This document shows positions 9,654-16,922 of a stretch of 38,887 nt of DNA, piece after piece (the stretch's first letter is position 1; each line of letters begins with the position of its first letter). The notes under the pieces were generated by a model. It made no database searches. It was not told where the DNA came from and worked only from the letters and a program-made list of their open reading frames with translations. Made by a program: the position numbers and the translations under genes. This stretch comes from an uncultured Chlorobiaceae bacterium. GTDB lineage: Bacteria; Bacteroidota; Chlorobiia; Chlorobiales; Chlorobiaceae. The stretch covers positions 1 to 38,887 of the forward strand of contig CAINOC010000024.1 in the NCBI GenBank assembly GCA_903851385.1. The letters are read 5' to 3'.

Positions 9654-10172
9654 TTAGTAGGGCACCTTGATTCCGTGATAGCTCTCTTGAACCTTATAGT
9701 CCTTCAGGAGCGGGAAGCCTTCCCAGTCGTCGGGACAGAGAATTCGCCGCATATCGGGATGAGCAGAAAAGAGCATGCCGTACATGTCGTAAGCTTCCCT
9801 TTCGTGCCAGTTGGCTGTATGCCAGATACCGGCAACACTTGGAATTGAACCGCCCTGACGGGGACACTTGACCTTGACTGCAATCTTGTGATTGAGTTGA
9901 CCAAGTGACTCTATATTACAGACTATACCTACCTTGTCTTCGGCCTGATAATCAACGCCTGAAAGACATGCCATGTAATTGAACTGAAGCTTTGGATTAT
10001 CGCGCATGAAGAGAGCAATCTCAGGCCAGGCCGACAGATCGAGAACCTCGAAAAAAGGCATGGTTGCGTTGGCATCGAAAGCCGATACGGCTTCACCAAA
10101 TTTATCGTGGATAATCGCGTATGCGGCAGCGCTCTGTTGAACTGACTGCGATAAAACTTTTCCTTCTTCCAT
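9654..10172 (-). CDS. nuoC: NADH-quinone oxidoreductase subunit C (30 kDa type)
   Basis: This 172-residue peripheral subunit of complex I structurally supports NuoD. The C-terminal signature [20 protein letters not shown] followed by [16 protein letters not shown] is the family motif. It carries no metal centre of its own. ATG at 10172; the gap to nuoB is 25 bases. Confidence 0.95.
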   Translation of the reverse strand: MEEGKVLSQSVQQSAAAYAIIHDKFGEAVSAFDANATMPFFEVLDLSAWPEIALFMRDNPKLQFNYMACLSGVDYQAEDKVGIVCNIESLGQLNHKIAVKVKCPRQGGSIPSVAGIWHTANWHEREAYDMYGMLFSAHPDMRRILCPDDWEGFPLLKDYKVQESYHGIKVPY

Positions 10173-10197
10173 CTCTGTGGTATGCCTGTTTACTTAA

Positions 10198-10767
10198 TTA
10201 TGCGCCGGCAGCCTTACGTTCTGACTCAATAACAAACTGAGGATCAACACTTTTTTCTGCCAGCTTTTTCAGTGCATCCGCCCTTGACAAGCCGATCTGC
10301 TCCATACGGATCAACTCCTGAACCTTCATGAGGCCACCGATAAGCGATTCGGGCCTTGGCGGGCAGCCTGGAACATAAACATCAACGGGAATAACCCGAT
10401 CAACTCCCTTCAGTACATGGTATCCATGCTCCCAGTAAGGGCCTCCGCAGTTGGAACAGCTCCCCATGGAGAGAACATAACGGGGTTCCGGCATCTGCTC
10501 GTAAAGGCGAATAACCCGTTCGGCCATTTTCATGGTTACCGTACCGGCTACAATCATGAGATCAGACTGACGGGGAGAGGAGCGAGGGAATATACCGAAG
10601 CGTTCGAGGTCGTAGTTAGATGCATTGGTGGCCATCATCTCGATAGCACAACAGGCAAGACCAAAACCCATTGGCCAGAGTGATGACAAACGAGCCCAGT
10701 TGAGGACGTTGTCAACCGATGTTACCAGCGCGTTGTGCTTTGTTATACCGGCATCTAATAAACCCAT
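10198..10767 (-). CDS. nuoB: NADH-quinone oxidoreductase subunit B (cluster N2)
   Basis: This 189-residue peripheral subunit binds cluster N2, the last iron-sulfur centre before quinone. The four ligands are visible: adjacent Cys39-Cys40 in [12 protein letters not shown], Cys104 in [11 protein letters not shown] and Cys134 in VPGCPPRPE. An upstream in-frame start at 10932 would overlap most of the nuoA 3' end and give a 55-residue extension with no family similarity. I therefore choose ATG 10767 (MGLLDAGIT), 28 bases after the nuoA stop. Confidence 0.95.
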   Translation of the reverse strand: MGLLDAGITKHNALVTSVDNVLNWARLSSLWPMGFGLACCAIEMMATNASNYDLERFGIFPRSSPRQSDLMIVAGTVTMKMAERVIRLYEQMPEPRYVLSMGSCSNCGGPYWEHGYHVLKGVDRVIPVDVYVPGCPPRPESLIGGLMKVQELIRMEQIGLSRADALKKLAEKSVDPQFVIESERKAAGA

Positions 10768-10795
10768 AACGAAAAATGAATATGGTGAATAGTAT

Positions 10796-11227
10796 TTAAC
10801 CTCTTTCAGAGGTGGATGTTGCTGTCGGCAGCTTTGGCATCTGGGGGATATTTGGAGTGGGACGTACCCAATCCAGATCACCTTTAACCCATGCATAGGC
10901 AAGGCCGAGTATAAGAATACCTGCAAAAACAAGAGCGTCTACAAGGGCAAATACTCCAAGTTGTTTGAAGACTGTTGCCCAAGGGAAGAGAAAAACAACC
11001 TCAACGTCAAAAATAATAAAGATAAGGGCTACAACATAGAACCTGATATTGAACTTGACCCAGGCGCTGCCTACTGCCTCTTCGCCGCATTCGTAGGTTG
11101 AGTTTTTGGCGGGATTGGGCCGGTGGGGACGAAGCATGCGGGCTGTCAGGTAACCTCCGACAACGAAAACAATACCGAGGGCAAGGAAAGCAAAAACATT
11201 GCCAAAGTTACTCAGCGTCGTATCCAT
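10796..11227 (-). CDS. nuoA: NADH-quinone oxidoreductase subunit A
   Basis: This membrane subunit of complex I is predicted at 143 residues with three helices. The conserved loop [20 protein letters not shown] and the [15 protein letters not shown] helix are clear. ATG 11227 gives a protein starting [13 protein letters not shown] four codons upstream (11239) has an AGGGA about ten bases before it and cannot be excluded. It is the first gene of the nuo operon, so the promoter should lie in 11228-11590. No nuoE, nuoF or nuoG is found anywhere in the window. Confidence 0.95.
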   Translation of the reverse strand: MDTTLSNFGNVFAFLALGIVFVVGGYLTARMLRPHRPNPAKNSTYECGEEAVGSAWVKFNIRFYVVALIFIIFDVEVVFLFPWATVFKQLGVFALVDALVFAGILILGLAYAWVKGDLDWVRPTPNIPQMPKLPTATSTSERG

Positions 11228-11439
11228 GTGTATTGCCAATTTGAGTTAATCCCTGTGTCGCACAATCGAAATTTTTTCAATTCTGTAACTCTCTTTCTTA
11301 CAGGTGCGCAAATATAAAAAAAAATTCATTTTGACACAGAAAAAAATCGGGCTTTTTATCACAAGCAGCAGCATTTTATGAAAGATAGTGCTGAGTGCTT
11401 TCTCTGAGTGCTGAGTGTTTGGGTTTGTTTGTTGCTGAT

Positions 11440-11469
11440 TGTTGGGGTTCAGGAATCACCCCAACCTAC
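11440..11469. repeat. 30-nt palindromic interspersed repeat, copy 1
   Basis: The element begins TGTTGGGGTTCAGG and ends ACCCCAACCTAC. An 8-bp perfect stem GTTGGGGT/ACCCCAAC encloses a loop of nine bases. It is identical over 30 nt to the copies at 11551, 16893 and 20558. The following bases (CAT then TCGGACTTTC) are also shared with the copy at 16893. Confidence 0.9.
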
Positions 11470-11501
11470 ATTCGGACTTTCCTCTCTGCATGCTGCCGAC
11501 T

Positions 11502-11530
11502 CTCTTCTTTTACTTCTCAGCACTCAGCAC
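11502..11530. repeat. Heptamer-array lead-in, direct repeat of window start
   Basis: These 29 bases match positions 1-29 with a single difference (T for C). They comprise the CTCTTCTTT/ACTTCTCAG lead-in and two CAGCACT units. The two copies point the same way and bracket the complete nuo operon. Confidence 0.85.
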
Positions 11531-11550
11531 TTGTTTTGCCCTCTGCTGAG

Positions 11551-11580
11551 TGTTGGGGTTCAGGAATCACCCCAACCTAC
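11551..11580. repeat. 30-nt palindromic interspersed repeat, copy 2
   Basis: This is an exact copy of the element at 11440-11469, same orientation, 111 bases further on. It lies 11 bases from the stop codon of the small membrane protein gene on the minus strand, where its hairpin could act as an mRNA 3' end between that gene and nuoA. Confidence 0.9.
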
Positions 11581-11590
11581 ATTGGGTTGT

Positions 11591-11842
11591 TTACTGATTA
11601 TTGCTGTAGAATTTAGTGCCGAGACGTCGGAAGAGCTTTAATAATAAGTAAGTCGCAAACAGCACTATGAGCAGTATGACTCCTTGGGTAAACGGCCAGG
11701 AGCTTGAAAGAGCATACAGTATGGGACTGAGCAGGGGTATGAGCAGTATCCAGATGATCGGGGCCCATGCAATGCCGACCATAACGGGAAGCCAGGTTTT
11801 CATAAACCGTTTTTTGTGATCTGAATCAGTGAATAGTTTCAT
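11591..11842 (-). CDS. Small two-helix membrane protein of unknown function
   Basis: This 83-residue protein is not recognised as a named family. A charged N-terminus (KLFTDSDHKKRF) is followed by two hydrophobic segments at about residues 15-45 and 50-70, then a basic end (LFRRLGTKFY). ATG at 11842 lies eight bases after the stop of the TPR protein gene, so the two are probably co-transcribed. The function cannot be read from the sequence. The gene ends just before a palindromic repeat. Confidence 0.7.
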   Translation of the reverse strand: MKLFTDSDHKKRFMKTWLPVMVGIAWAPIIWILLIPLLSPILYALSSSWPFTQGVILLIVLFATYLLLKLFRRLGTKFYSNNQ

Positions 11843-11850
11843 GGCGGTTC

Positions 11851-12456
11851 TTAAAAAAAGAGAGTTCCGATTTGACAGGCCAACGCCTCATCGAAGGTTT
11901 TTAAGAGTTCATACTCATGTTTCAACCCTTTCATATCACCTCTCGAAAGATAGTACATGGCCATTTTGCAATGAGCTTCGGGATTTTCGGGTTCAAGTTC
12001 GATTGCTTTTTCAAAAGCTTCTTTTGCCTTGTCGACCTCACCGAGGTCAAGGTAGGCATCGCCGAGAACACAGTATATGCCGGTACATGCGGGATCGATC
12101 TCCAGCCCTTTTTTGAGGGTTTTGAGGGCCATTTCCTCTTTGCCGAGCGTAAACTGAACGAAGCCAAGATGTTTATAGGCGAGCATGCAGCCGGGATCGA
12201 GTACGATGGTTTTCAAAAGATCACACCCGGCTTTACGGTAGTTACTCATGGAGAGATTGGTTACCGCACGGGCGTAGAGAGCCGCTGAGTCGCGACGTTT
12301 CAGCAGGATGCAGCGATCGAGCAGCTCAAGTGCTTCGGTGTTCTGCTGCCGGTCAATATAGATCAACGCCAAGTTATAGAGCGTGGTGAAATTATTGGGC
12401 TCCTGCTTAAGTGATGCCTCCAGTTGCTCTCTCAATGTATCGTCTGCAGCATTCAA
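11851..12456 (-). CDS. TPR-repeat protein
   Basis: This 201-residue protein is made almost entirely of tetratricopeptide repeats, about five units between residues 20 and 190. The typical pattern is clearest in LGDAYLDLGEVDKAKEAFEKAIELEP. TPR arrays mediate protein-protein contacts; the partner is unknown. There is no signal peptide or membrane segment, so it is likely cytoplasmic. The only upstream in-frame start is a TTG at 12456, 12 bases after the ferrochelatase stop, so the exact N-terminus is uncertain. It sits between hemH and a small membrane protein. Confidence 0.85.
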   Translation of the reverse strand: MNAADDTLREQLEASLKQEPNNFTTLYNLALIYIDRQQNTEALELLDRCILLKRRDSAALYARAVTNLSMSNYRKAGCDLLKTIVLDPGCMLAYKHLGFVQFTLGKEEMALKTLKKGLEIDPACTGIYCVLGDAYLDLGEVDKAKEAFEKAIELEPENPEAHCKMAMYYLSRGDMKGLKHEYELLKTFDEALACQIGTLFF

Positions 12457-12468
12457 GGGTAGTATATT

Positions 12469-13530
12469 TTATGATTTATGGTCAAGACTCTCCACTGCAT
12501 TCTGGAAATCAGTGAAGGATTGAAGCTCTTCAAGCACTTTAGCCGAAAGCCATTGAGCGAATTCGGGAGCGTCGTTAATACATCTGACATATTGTGAGAG
12601 TGGAAATCCGGCGGCTTCAAGCTTTTTGAAGGCATCATATTCAGTTTCGCTGTTATCGGCGAAAAAGCCATAGGGAAACATGACGACAGCTTCATAGCCC
12701 TCTTCCTTAAACTCCAGAAGTGCTTTTTCGATTGTTTCCGTCATCCACTCCCCTCCTGTTGAGTGATTCATGCAGCCCTGGCGAACATCACTGAATATAT
12801 TCCGGGGGTCAGCAATGATTTTACGCTTCATAGAATCGAAAAACGCGATTGTCTCTTCGAGTCCGGTAAAGACTTTAGGAGGATTGCCTTTACGATCTTT
12901 GACCAGTGTTCCATGGATTGCCAGGACAAGACCGATTTTGCCTTTTGTTTGACAAACAGATGCTGACAGCTGCTGGAAAAGATAGTCAATATAGAGAGAA
13001 TGGAGACGATCGTCTTTCCATAGTTTGCTTAATACCTTTACTTTTGCAAAGGCGCTGTCGGCATAAACATCAATAACCATCTGGCAGGCAATACCGCACG
13101 AAAATGAAGATTCAACCGGAATCATCGGCACTACAACAACCCCGTCATACTGTTGCTGCAGCTCCAGAAGCAGATCGTCGAGATAGGGCGGCACAAAATA
13201 ATAGGCATCAATTACCTTGACTTCAACTTTGGAAAGTAACGGACTCGCACTCTCTGTAATGTAACTTGCCAGCATCCTGGTCTGGGAGCGGTTTATTGCA
13301 AGGAGAGTCGAGCGGTAACGGTTGAGCTTCCAGTTGATATAATGCTTGGTGGAGCGGTAATCAGCAATAAAATAGATCATTGCTGTCGGTATTTTTACAA
13401 TCTGACGGGTGACGACCTTGAGAATTCTCCGTGAGCTCGGCCACAAGTTGCTGACTGTAAGCTTTTCAACTTCGCCGTAGGTGGTGACAACAACAGCATA
13501 TTTTTTTTTGTTCACAATCCTGTCCACCAT
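12469..13530 (-). CDS. hemH: Ferrochelatase, divergent
   Basis: This protein probably inserts Fe(II) into a porphyrin to make haem. At 353 residues it is recognisable by the catalytic His in AIHGT (His206) and by the GFFADNSETEYD segment (Glu295 and Asp299), which matches the GF.SDH.ET region of ferrochelatases. Overall identity to the well-known enzymes seems low; the N-terminus has VVTTYGEVE where classical enzymes have LLNLGGP. The fold family also includes cobalt and nickel chelatases, so metal choice is inferred. ATG 13530 overlaps the end of the upstream membrane protein gene by 19 bases. Confidence 0.8.
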   Translation of the reverse strand: MVDRIVNKKKYAVVVTTYGEVEKLTVSNLWPSSRRILKVVTRQIVKIPTAMIYFIADYRSTKHYINWKLNRYRSTLLAINRSQTRMLASYITESASPLLSKVEVKVIDAYYFVPPYLDDLLLELQQQYDGVVVVPMIPVESSFSCGIACQMVIDVYADSAFAKVKVLSKLWKDDRLHSLYIDYLFQQLSASVCQTKGKIGLVLAIHGTLVKDRKGNPPKVFTGLEETIAFFDSMKRKIIADPRNIFSDVRQGCMNHSTGGEWMTETIEKALLEFKEEGYEAVVMFPYGFFADNSETEYDAFKKLEAAGFPLSQYVRCINDAPEFAQWLSAKVLEELQSFTDFQNAVESLDHKS

Positions 13531-14105
13531 TTTAACTCAGCATACATCACTGCAAAACCAACCGTTCCGCCAACAAGGGTTTGCATGAAATTATGGGCTT
13601 TCAGATAAATGCGCGACCACATGAGCAGAGGCACAAGAAGGAGACAGAATAACGCAACAGTGCCGAACTGCATAAAAAGCAGCGCAATAGATGAAGAGAA
13701 GGTGAAGAGATGAATGCTGATTTTCCACTGAAGGGTTATAAGAAGAATAAAGACCATGTTGACGGCATTGAAAAGCAGGATGCCTGTTAAGAGCTTTGGG
13801 GGATGGAGAGTTTTCATAAACTCGTAACCTAGGGCATTGACAGCAACGAGAACCAGCAGCGGAAGAAAGCGCTGTTCGCGGAAGGAAATATTGAAATCAG
13901 AGATTTTCCCTATTTTTTTCAGGCCGGAAATAAGAAAGATGGGCACAATGGTGCTGGAAAAAAACAGAACCGTGAGGTATGAGATACTGTTGACATCATG
14001 ACCATACCCTCTCATCACTATTGCATAATAAGCTACCGGCGCAACCACAACCGGACTGATTACCCATGAAATAAAGTTTGCAAAACGGTGTTGGTCAAAC
14101 TGCAT
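13512..14105 (-). CDS. PAP2-related integral membrane protein
   Basis: This membrane protein of about 197 residues has six predicted helices. A SR-x5-H-x3-Q motif near the C-terminus (Ser164, Arg165, His171, Gln175) resembles the third motif of PAP2 phosphatases (SR-x5-H-x3-D), with Gln for Asp. REQRFLP at 76-82 and His132 may correspond to the other two motifs. From memory, similar Gln-bearing proteins occur in Bacteroidota. Lipid-phosphate phosphatase activity is therefore plausible but not shown. I choose ATG 14105 (MQFDQHRF). An upstream ATG at 14195 would add 30 residues running close to the tRNA gene. The gene overlaps hemH by 19 bases. Confidence 0.65.
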   Translation of the reverse strand: MQFDQHRFANFISWVISPVVVAPVAYYAIVMRGYGHDVNSISYLTVLFFSSTIVPIFLISGLKKIGKISDFNISFREQRFLPLLVLVAVNALGYEFMKTLHPPKLLTGILLFNAVNMVFILLITLQWKISIHLFTFSSSIALLFMQFGTVALFCLLLVPLLMWSRIYLKAHNFMQTLVGGTVGFAVMYAELKWWTGL

Positions 14106-14215
14106 GGGCTGAAGACGATAAAAAAATGTGGAGATTTTAGCGTAATACGTCGTAAAAGTATGTTGAAATATAGTTTTTATTAAAATTAAAACCACGTATA
14201 TTCTTGTTCTGTAAT

Positions 14216-14297
14216 GCGAGAGTGGTGAAATTGGTATACACGCTAGTCTTAGGAACTAGTGCCGTGAGGCGTGAGGGTTCGAGTCCCTTCTCTCGCA
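14216..14297 (+). tRNA. tRNA-Leu (anticodon TAG)
   Basis: Acceptor strands GCGAGAG (14216-14222) and CTCTCGC (14290-14296) pair fully, with discriminator A14297. The anticodon arm CTAGT-CTTAGGA-ACTAG gives anticodon TAG, reading CUA. A long variable arm, typical of class II tRNAs such as Leu, and a GGTTCGAGTCC T-arm are present. The 3' CCA is not encoded. Confidence 0.93.
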
Positions 14298-14313
14298 CGC
14301 ATAAATAATGAAT

Positions 14314-14401
14314 GCCAAAGTGGCGGAACTGGTAGACGCGCTGGACTCAAAATCCAGTGAGTGAATAACTCGTGTGGGTTCGATTCCCATCTTTGGTACC
14401 A
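14314..14401 (+). tRNA. tRNA-Leu (anticodon CAA)
   Basis: Acceptor strands GCCAAAG and CTTTGGT pair (one G-T), with discriminator A14398 and an encoded CCA at 14399-14401. The anticodon arm CTGGA-CTCAAAA-TCCAG gives anticodon CAA, reading UUG. It has a long variable arm and a GGTTCGATTCC T-arm. It lies 16 bases after the first tRNA-Leu and 29 bases before the HIT gene. Confidence 0.93.
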
Positions 14402-14430
14402 CATCAACAAACAATCGGGATATACCCACC

Positions 14431-14946
14431 ATGCATAGAATGTATTCACCCTGGCGTGAAGTGTATATGCAGTCATTCAAGGATGAAAAACCTGCCGGTG
14501 AGACCGCGAAATCAGTATTTGCCGATCTTCCTCCAGAAGAGGATGAGAAGCGGTTTGTGCTTTACAGGGGGAAAACGTGCTTCATCATCATGAACCTCTA
14601 CCCTTATAACTGCGGCCACCTTATGGTGATTCCCTATCTGCAGACTCCTGACTTGTCAGATCTCGACAGGGAGACGAAACTTGAGGTGATGGAGCTTACT
14701 GACCTCTCGATCAAGGCACTGAAACTTACTCTCAGACCTCAGGGGTTCAATGTAGGGGCCAATCTCGGAAAAGTTGCCGGTGGAAGCGTTGATACGCATA
14801 TCCATTTTCATATTGTTCCCCGTTGGGAAGGCGATACCAACTTCATGCCTGTGCTTGCAGATGCTAAAGTGCTCAGCAATGACATGAACTCCACCTATAA
14901 AAACCTGAAAAAGGCTTTCGCTGACCTTACTGAGGGAGTAGAGTAA
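14431..14946 (+). CDS. HIT-family hydrolase / AP4A phosphorylase-like
   Basis: This 171-residue cytoplasmic protein has the histidine-triad signature DTHIHFHIVPRW (His123, 125, 127), whose middle His forms the nucleotidyl intermediate in this superfamily. The upstream part (CGHLMVIPYL) matches the HIT core strand. The longer N-terminal region resembles AP4A phosphorylase-type HIT proteins of bacteria and archaea, so hydrolysis or phosphorolysis of dinucleoside polyphosphates is likely. An open frame from 14374 runs through the tRNA; I start at ATG 14431. It ends 16 bases before the methyltransferase gene. Confidence 0.88.
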   Translation: MHRMYSPWREVYMQSFKDEKPAGETAKSVFADLPPEEDEKRFVLYRGKTCFIIMNLYPYNCGHLMVIPYLQTPDLSDLDRETKLEVMELTDLSIKALKLTLRPQGFNVGANLGKVAGGSVDTHIHFHIVPRWEGDTNFMPVLADAKVLSNDMNSTYKNLKKAFADLTEGVE

Positions 14947-14962
14947 CGCTCTCTACGGTGGA

Positions 14963-16006
14963 ATGGAAAGAGTTCCCTGCCCTATCACTGACTCGAAGGA
15001 GTTTACCCCTTATCTTCAGGTCCCCGACCGTTTTGACAACTCCGGAAAAGCAGAGTGGAATCTTGTGCGCTCTTGCGCTTCAGGGCTTATTATGCTTAAT
15101 CCCCGTCCGGATGGTGCTGAAATAACCCGGCATTACCCTGGCGCGCGGTATGACCCTTATCGGAACAGCAGGAACAGTTCGTCCTTCAAAGAGAGGGCTT
15201 ACCTTGCTGCGCGTACTCTCCTGCTCGGCTATCGAGCCGGAATCATTTTGAAAGGATGGAGAAAGCCGATGGAAGAGTGTGCTGTGCTTGAAATCGGGTG
15301 TTCGACGGGGGATCTTCTGAATTATTTTCGTCGAAAGGGAGTGCCGATCAATAGCCTTGCCGGTGTTGAGCCTGATGCTGAGGCAGCGGGGTATGCACGG
15401 GAGTTTTTCGGACTGAACATATTTCCGTCAATTGCGGAGGTTAGCGCTGAGAGGAAGAAATTTGACCGCATTGTGCTTTGGCATACGCTTGAGCATATTC
15501 ACGCCATCAATGAAACGCTCCATGAAGTTTCAGAGCTGCTTAAGCCGGATGGGGTGCTTGTTGTTGCGCTGCCAAATCCGGCAGGTTTTGATGCTGAGCA
15601 TTTTAAGGAGAACTGGGTGGCATGGGATGCGCCGCGGCATCTCTATCATTTTTGGCCGGGAACTCTTGAAAAACTGCTGGGATTGCATGGGTTGAGGGTT
15701 TTTAAACAGCGGGCTTATTTTCCGGACACGGTGTATAATTGCTTTCATAGCGAAGCGCTGAGATGCAGTCGGCAGGGGGGGAAATCAGTGCTGAGTGCTG
15801 AGGGGCGAGTGCTGAGTGAAGAAAGTGAAAACAGTGGGCAGTTGGCAGTGGGCAGTCGGCAGGGGGGGGAATTAGTGCTGAGTGCTGAGGGGCGAGTGCT
15901 GAGTGCTTTCAGGATTTTGAGACTTCTTGGGAGAGGAGGGGTTGATGCGCTTCGGGGGGGAGCGAGGGCTTCGAGCTTTGTTTATTATGCTGAAAGAAAG
16001 GGCTGA
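14963..16006 (+). CDS. Class I SAM-dependent methyltransferase, repeat insert near C-terminus
   Basis: This 347-residue protein has a Rossmann-fold methyltransferase core (Methyltransf_23 type): motif I VLEIGCSTGDLL at 108-119, acidic residue GVEPD at 134-138, motif IV IVLWHTLEHI at 170-179, and a GVLVVALPNP strand at 197-206. The substrate is unknown; similar proteins often act on lipids, quinones or sugars. Residues about 271-314 are encoded by heptamer repeats and contain two copies of VLSAEGRVLS plus QLAVGSRQGG. The final segment then resumes (FRILRLLG). The frame is open, but the C-terminal part may be remodelled compared with relatives. Confidence 0.82.
   Translation: MERVPCPITDSKEFTPYLQVPDRFDNSGKAEWNLVRSCASGLIMLNPRPDGAEITRHYPGARYDPYRNSRNSSSFKERAYLAARTLLLGYRAGIILKGWRKPMEECAVLEIGCSTGDLLNYFRRKGVPINSLAGVEPDAEAAGYAREFFGLNIFPSIAEVSAERKKFDRIVLWHTLEHIHAINETLHEVSELLKPDGVLVVALPNPAGFDAEHFKENWVAWDAPRHLYHFWPGTLEKLLGLHGLRVFKQRAYFPDTVYNCFHSEALRCSRQGGKSVLSAEGRVLSEESENSGQLAVGSRQGGELVLSAEGRVLSAFRILRLLGRGGVDALRGGARASSFVYYAERKG
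15768..15906 (+). repeat. Heptamer repeats inside methyltransferase coding sequence
   Basis: Two blocks of AGTGCTG-type heptamers, each reading AGTGCTGAGTGCTGAGGGG and then CGAGTGCTGAGTG, flank a GGCAGTN heptamer run (GGCAGTT, GGCAGTG, GGCAGTC). The block is translated in frame. The same peptide flavour, LAVGS-x-Q, appears in the NuoL insert, so both genes read this repeat in the same frame. Confidence 0.85.
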
Positions 16007-16059
16007 GTGCCGAGTGGGGAAAGTGAAGATAGTTGACGATGGGGAGTGATGAGTTGTGC

Positions 16060-16605
16060 TCAGTGTGTTTTCTTTTTTATTGTGTGCTTAAACTTCAGGA
16101 GTGCAAAATTCAGCTCGATTGAGGTTTCGGTATCGCTTGTTTGTAAATCTTCGTCAAAAATGTCGGCAATGAGTTCTCCACTCTTTTGCATGAGTGATTT
16201 TTGCTCGGCTTTGTTTTGGGTCGCTGACAACTGCTTTATGCTTCTGGATAACTCTCTCTGTTTTGAGAATGTTTCTATGATAGCAAACGTAGCGTCTATG
16301 GCTTGCTGGCTTCGAAGAATCGTAGCCACCATGTACAAACCTTTTTCACTAAATGCTTTAGGTAAGACTCTTGTTTTTGCAAATTTTGTGGTCGAAAATT
16401 TCGACCGCAAATCGGCAAACTCTGACTCATTAAGCTCAAACATATAATCCTGTGGAAATTTGTCAGGATTGTTTTTTACAGCCTCGTTGATTCTTTTTGT
16501 CTCAACTCCATAGATTTTGGCCAGATCTGAATCAAGCAAGACTTTTTCGTCTCTTATCTCTATGATAAGCTCGATTAGATTCTCGATTTTTATGAGGTCA
16601 CTCAT
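16060..16605 (-). CDS. ORF6N domain protein
   Basis: This 181-residue protein has an N-terminal ORF6N domain (about residues 8-95), including LLDSDLAKIYGVETKRINEA, FPQDYMFELNESEF and LPKAFSEKGLYMVATILRS. This domain is common in phage and mobile-element proteins and is thought to bind DNA. The C-terminal half is helical and charged. ATG 16605 is preferred over GTG 16608. It stands alone between repeat-rich gaps and is more AT-rich than its neighbours, which suggests acquisition by transfer. No phage structural or integrase gene accompanies it. Confidence 0.85.
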   Translation of the reverse strand: MSDLIKIENLIELIIEIRDEKVLLDSDLAKIYGVETKRINEAVKNNPDKFPQDYMFELNESEFADLRSKFSTTKFAKTRVLPKAFSEKGLYMVATILRSQQAIDATFAIIETFSKQRELSRSIKQLSATQNKAEQKSLMQKSGELIADIFDEDLQTSDTETSIELNFALLKFKHTIKKKTH

Positions 16606-16901
16606 CACAAAAAATTTAATCGTTTCATTTCAGGTCTAATCCTGCGAAATGCGTTATAAACCTCCCTTTCAATCTCTGAATATAGCGAATATGAAGTATT
16701 ATATTATTATTTATAGTTTATTTTTTTAGTAATAAGAGCGGGAGGGCTGAGCAGGAAGAAAGTGCTGAGCGAAAGCGAAATCAGTTGACAGTGGGCAGTG
16801 AAGGAGTGAAATCGGTGTTGAATATTGAGGTCGTGCGAGAGCCTGCTGATGCAGCAAGTACACTTAGTCATGAGCGTCCCATAGTTAGTCATTGTTGGGG
16901 T
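16606..16901. other. Intergenic region with heptamer remnants
   Basis: These roughly 296 bases have no gene. The part near 16690-16730 is very AT-rich. From 16741 to 16822 there are degenerate AGTGCTG and NNCAGTN heptamers, followed by unremarkable sequence up to the palindromic element at 16893. Confidence 0.6.
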
Positions 16902-16922
16902 TCAGGAATCACCCCAACCTAC
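16893..16922. repeat. 30-nt palindromic interspersed repeat, copy 3
   Basis: This exact copy of the 11440 element overlaps the 3' end of the TolC-like gene. On the minus strand it encodes the last residues VGWGDS and provides the TGA stop at 16902-16904, while the hairpin straddles the stop codon. Confidence 0.9.

Larger units (their letters stand above)
11228..11590. other. Intergenic region upstream of nuo, repeat-rich
   Basis: There is no gene in these 363 bases. The part next to nuoA is AT-rich and must carry the nuo promoter unless the operon is read through from upstream genes; a TATATT within a long A/T run near 11310-11325 is a possible -10 on the minus strand, but without a convincing -35. 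The rest holds two copies of the 30-nt palindromic element and two short runs of AGTGCTG/CAGCACT heptamers (about 11388-11416 and 11517-11530). Confidence 0.6.

Noticed and set aside
10768-10932. Longer N-terminus of NuoB from an upstream start at 10932
   Set aside because: The extension overlaps the nuoA 3' end in another frame and shows no family similarity; MGLLDAGIT at 10767 is the natural start.
11331-11360. Plus-strand promoter with TTGACA at 11331
   Set aside because: There is no acceptable -10 at proper spacing and no plus-strand gene downstream.
11396-11640. Plus-strand frames reading through the palindromic repeats (VGVQESPQPT peptides)
   Set aside because: They are repeat translations with no start context or homology; two copies give the same peptide only because the DNA repeats.
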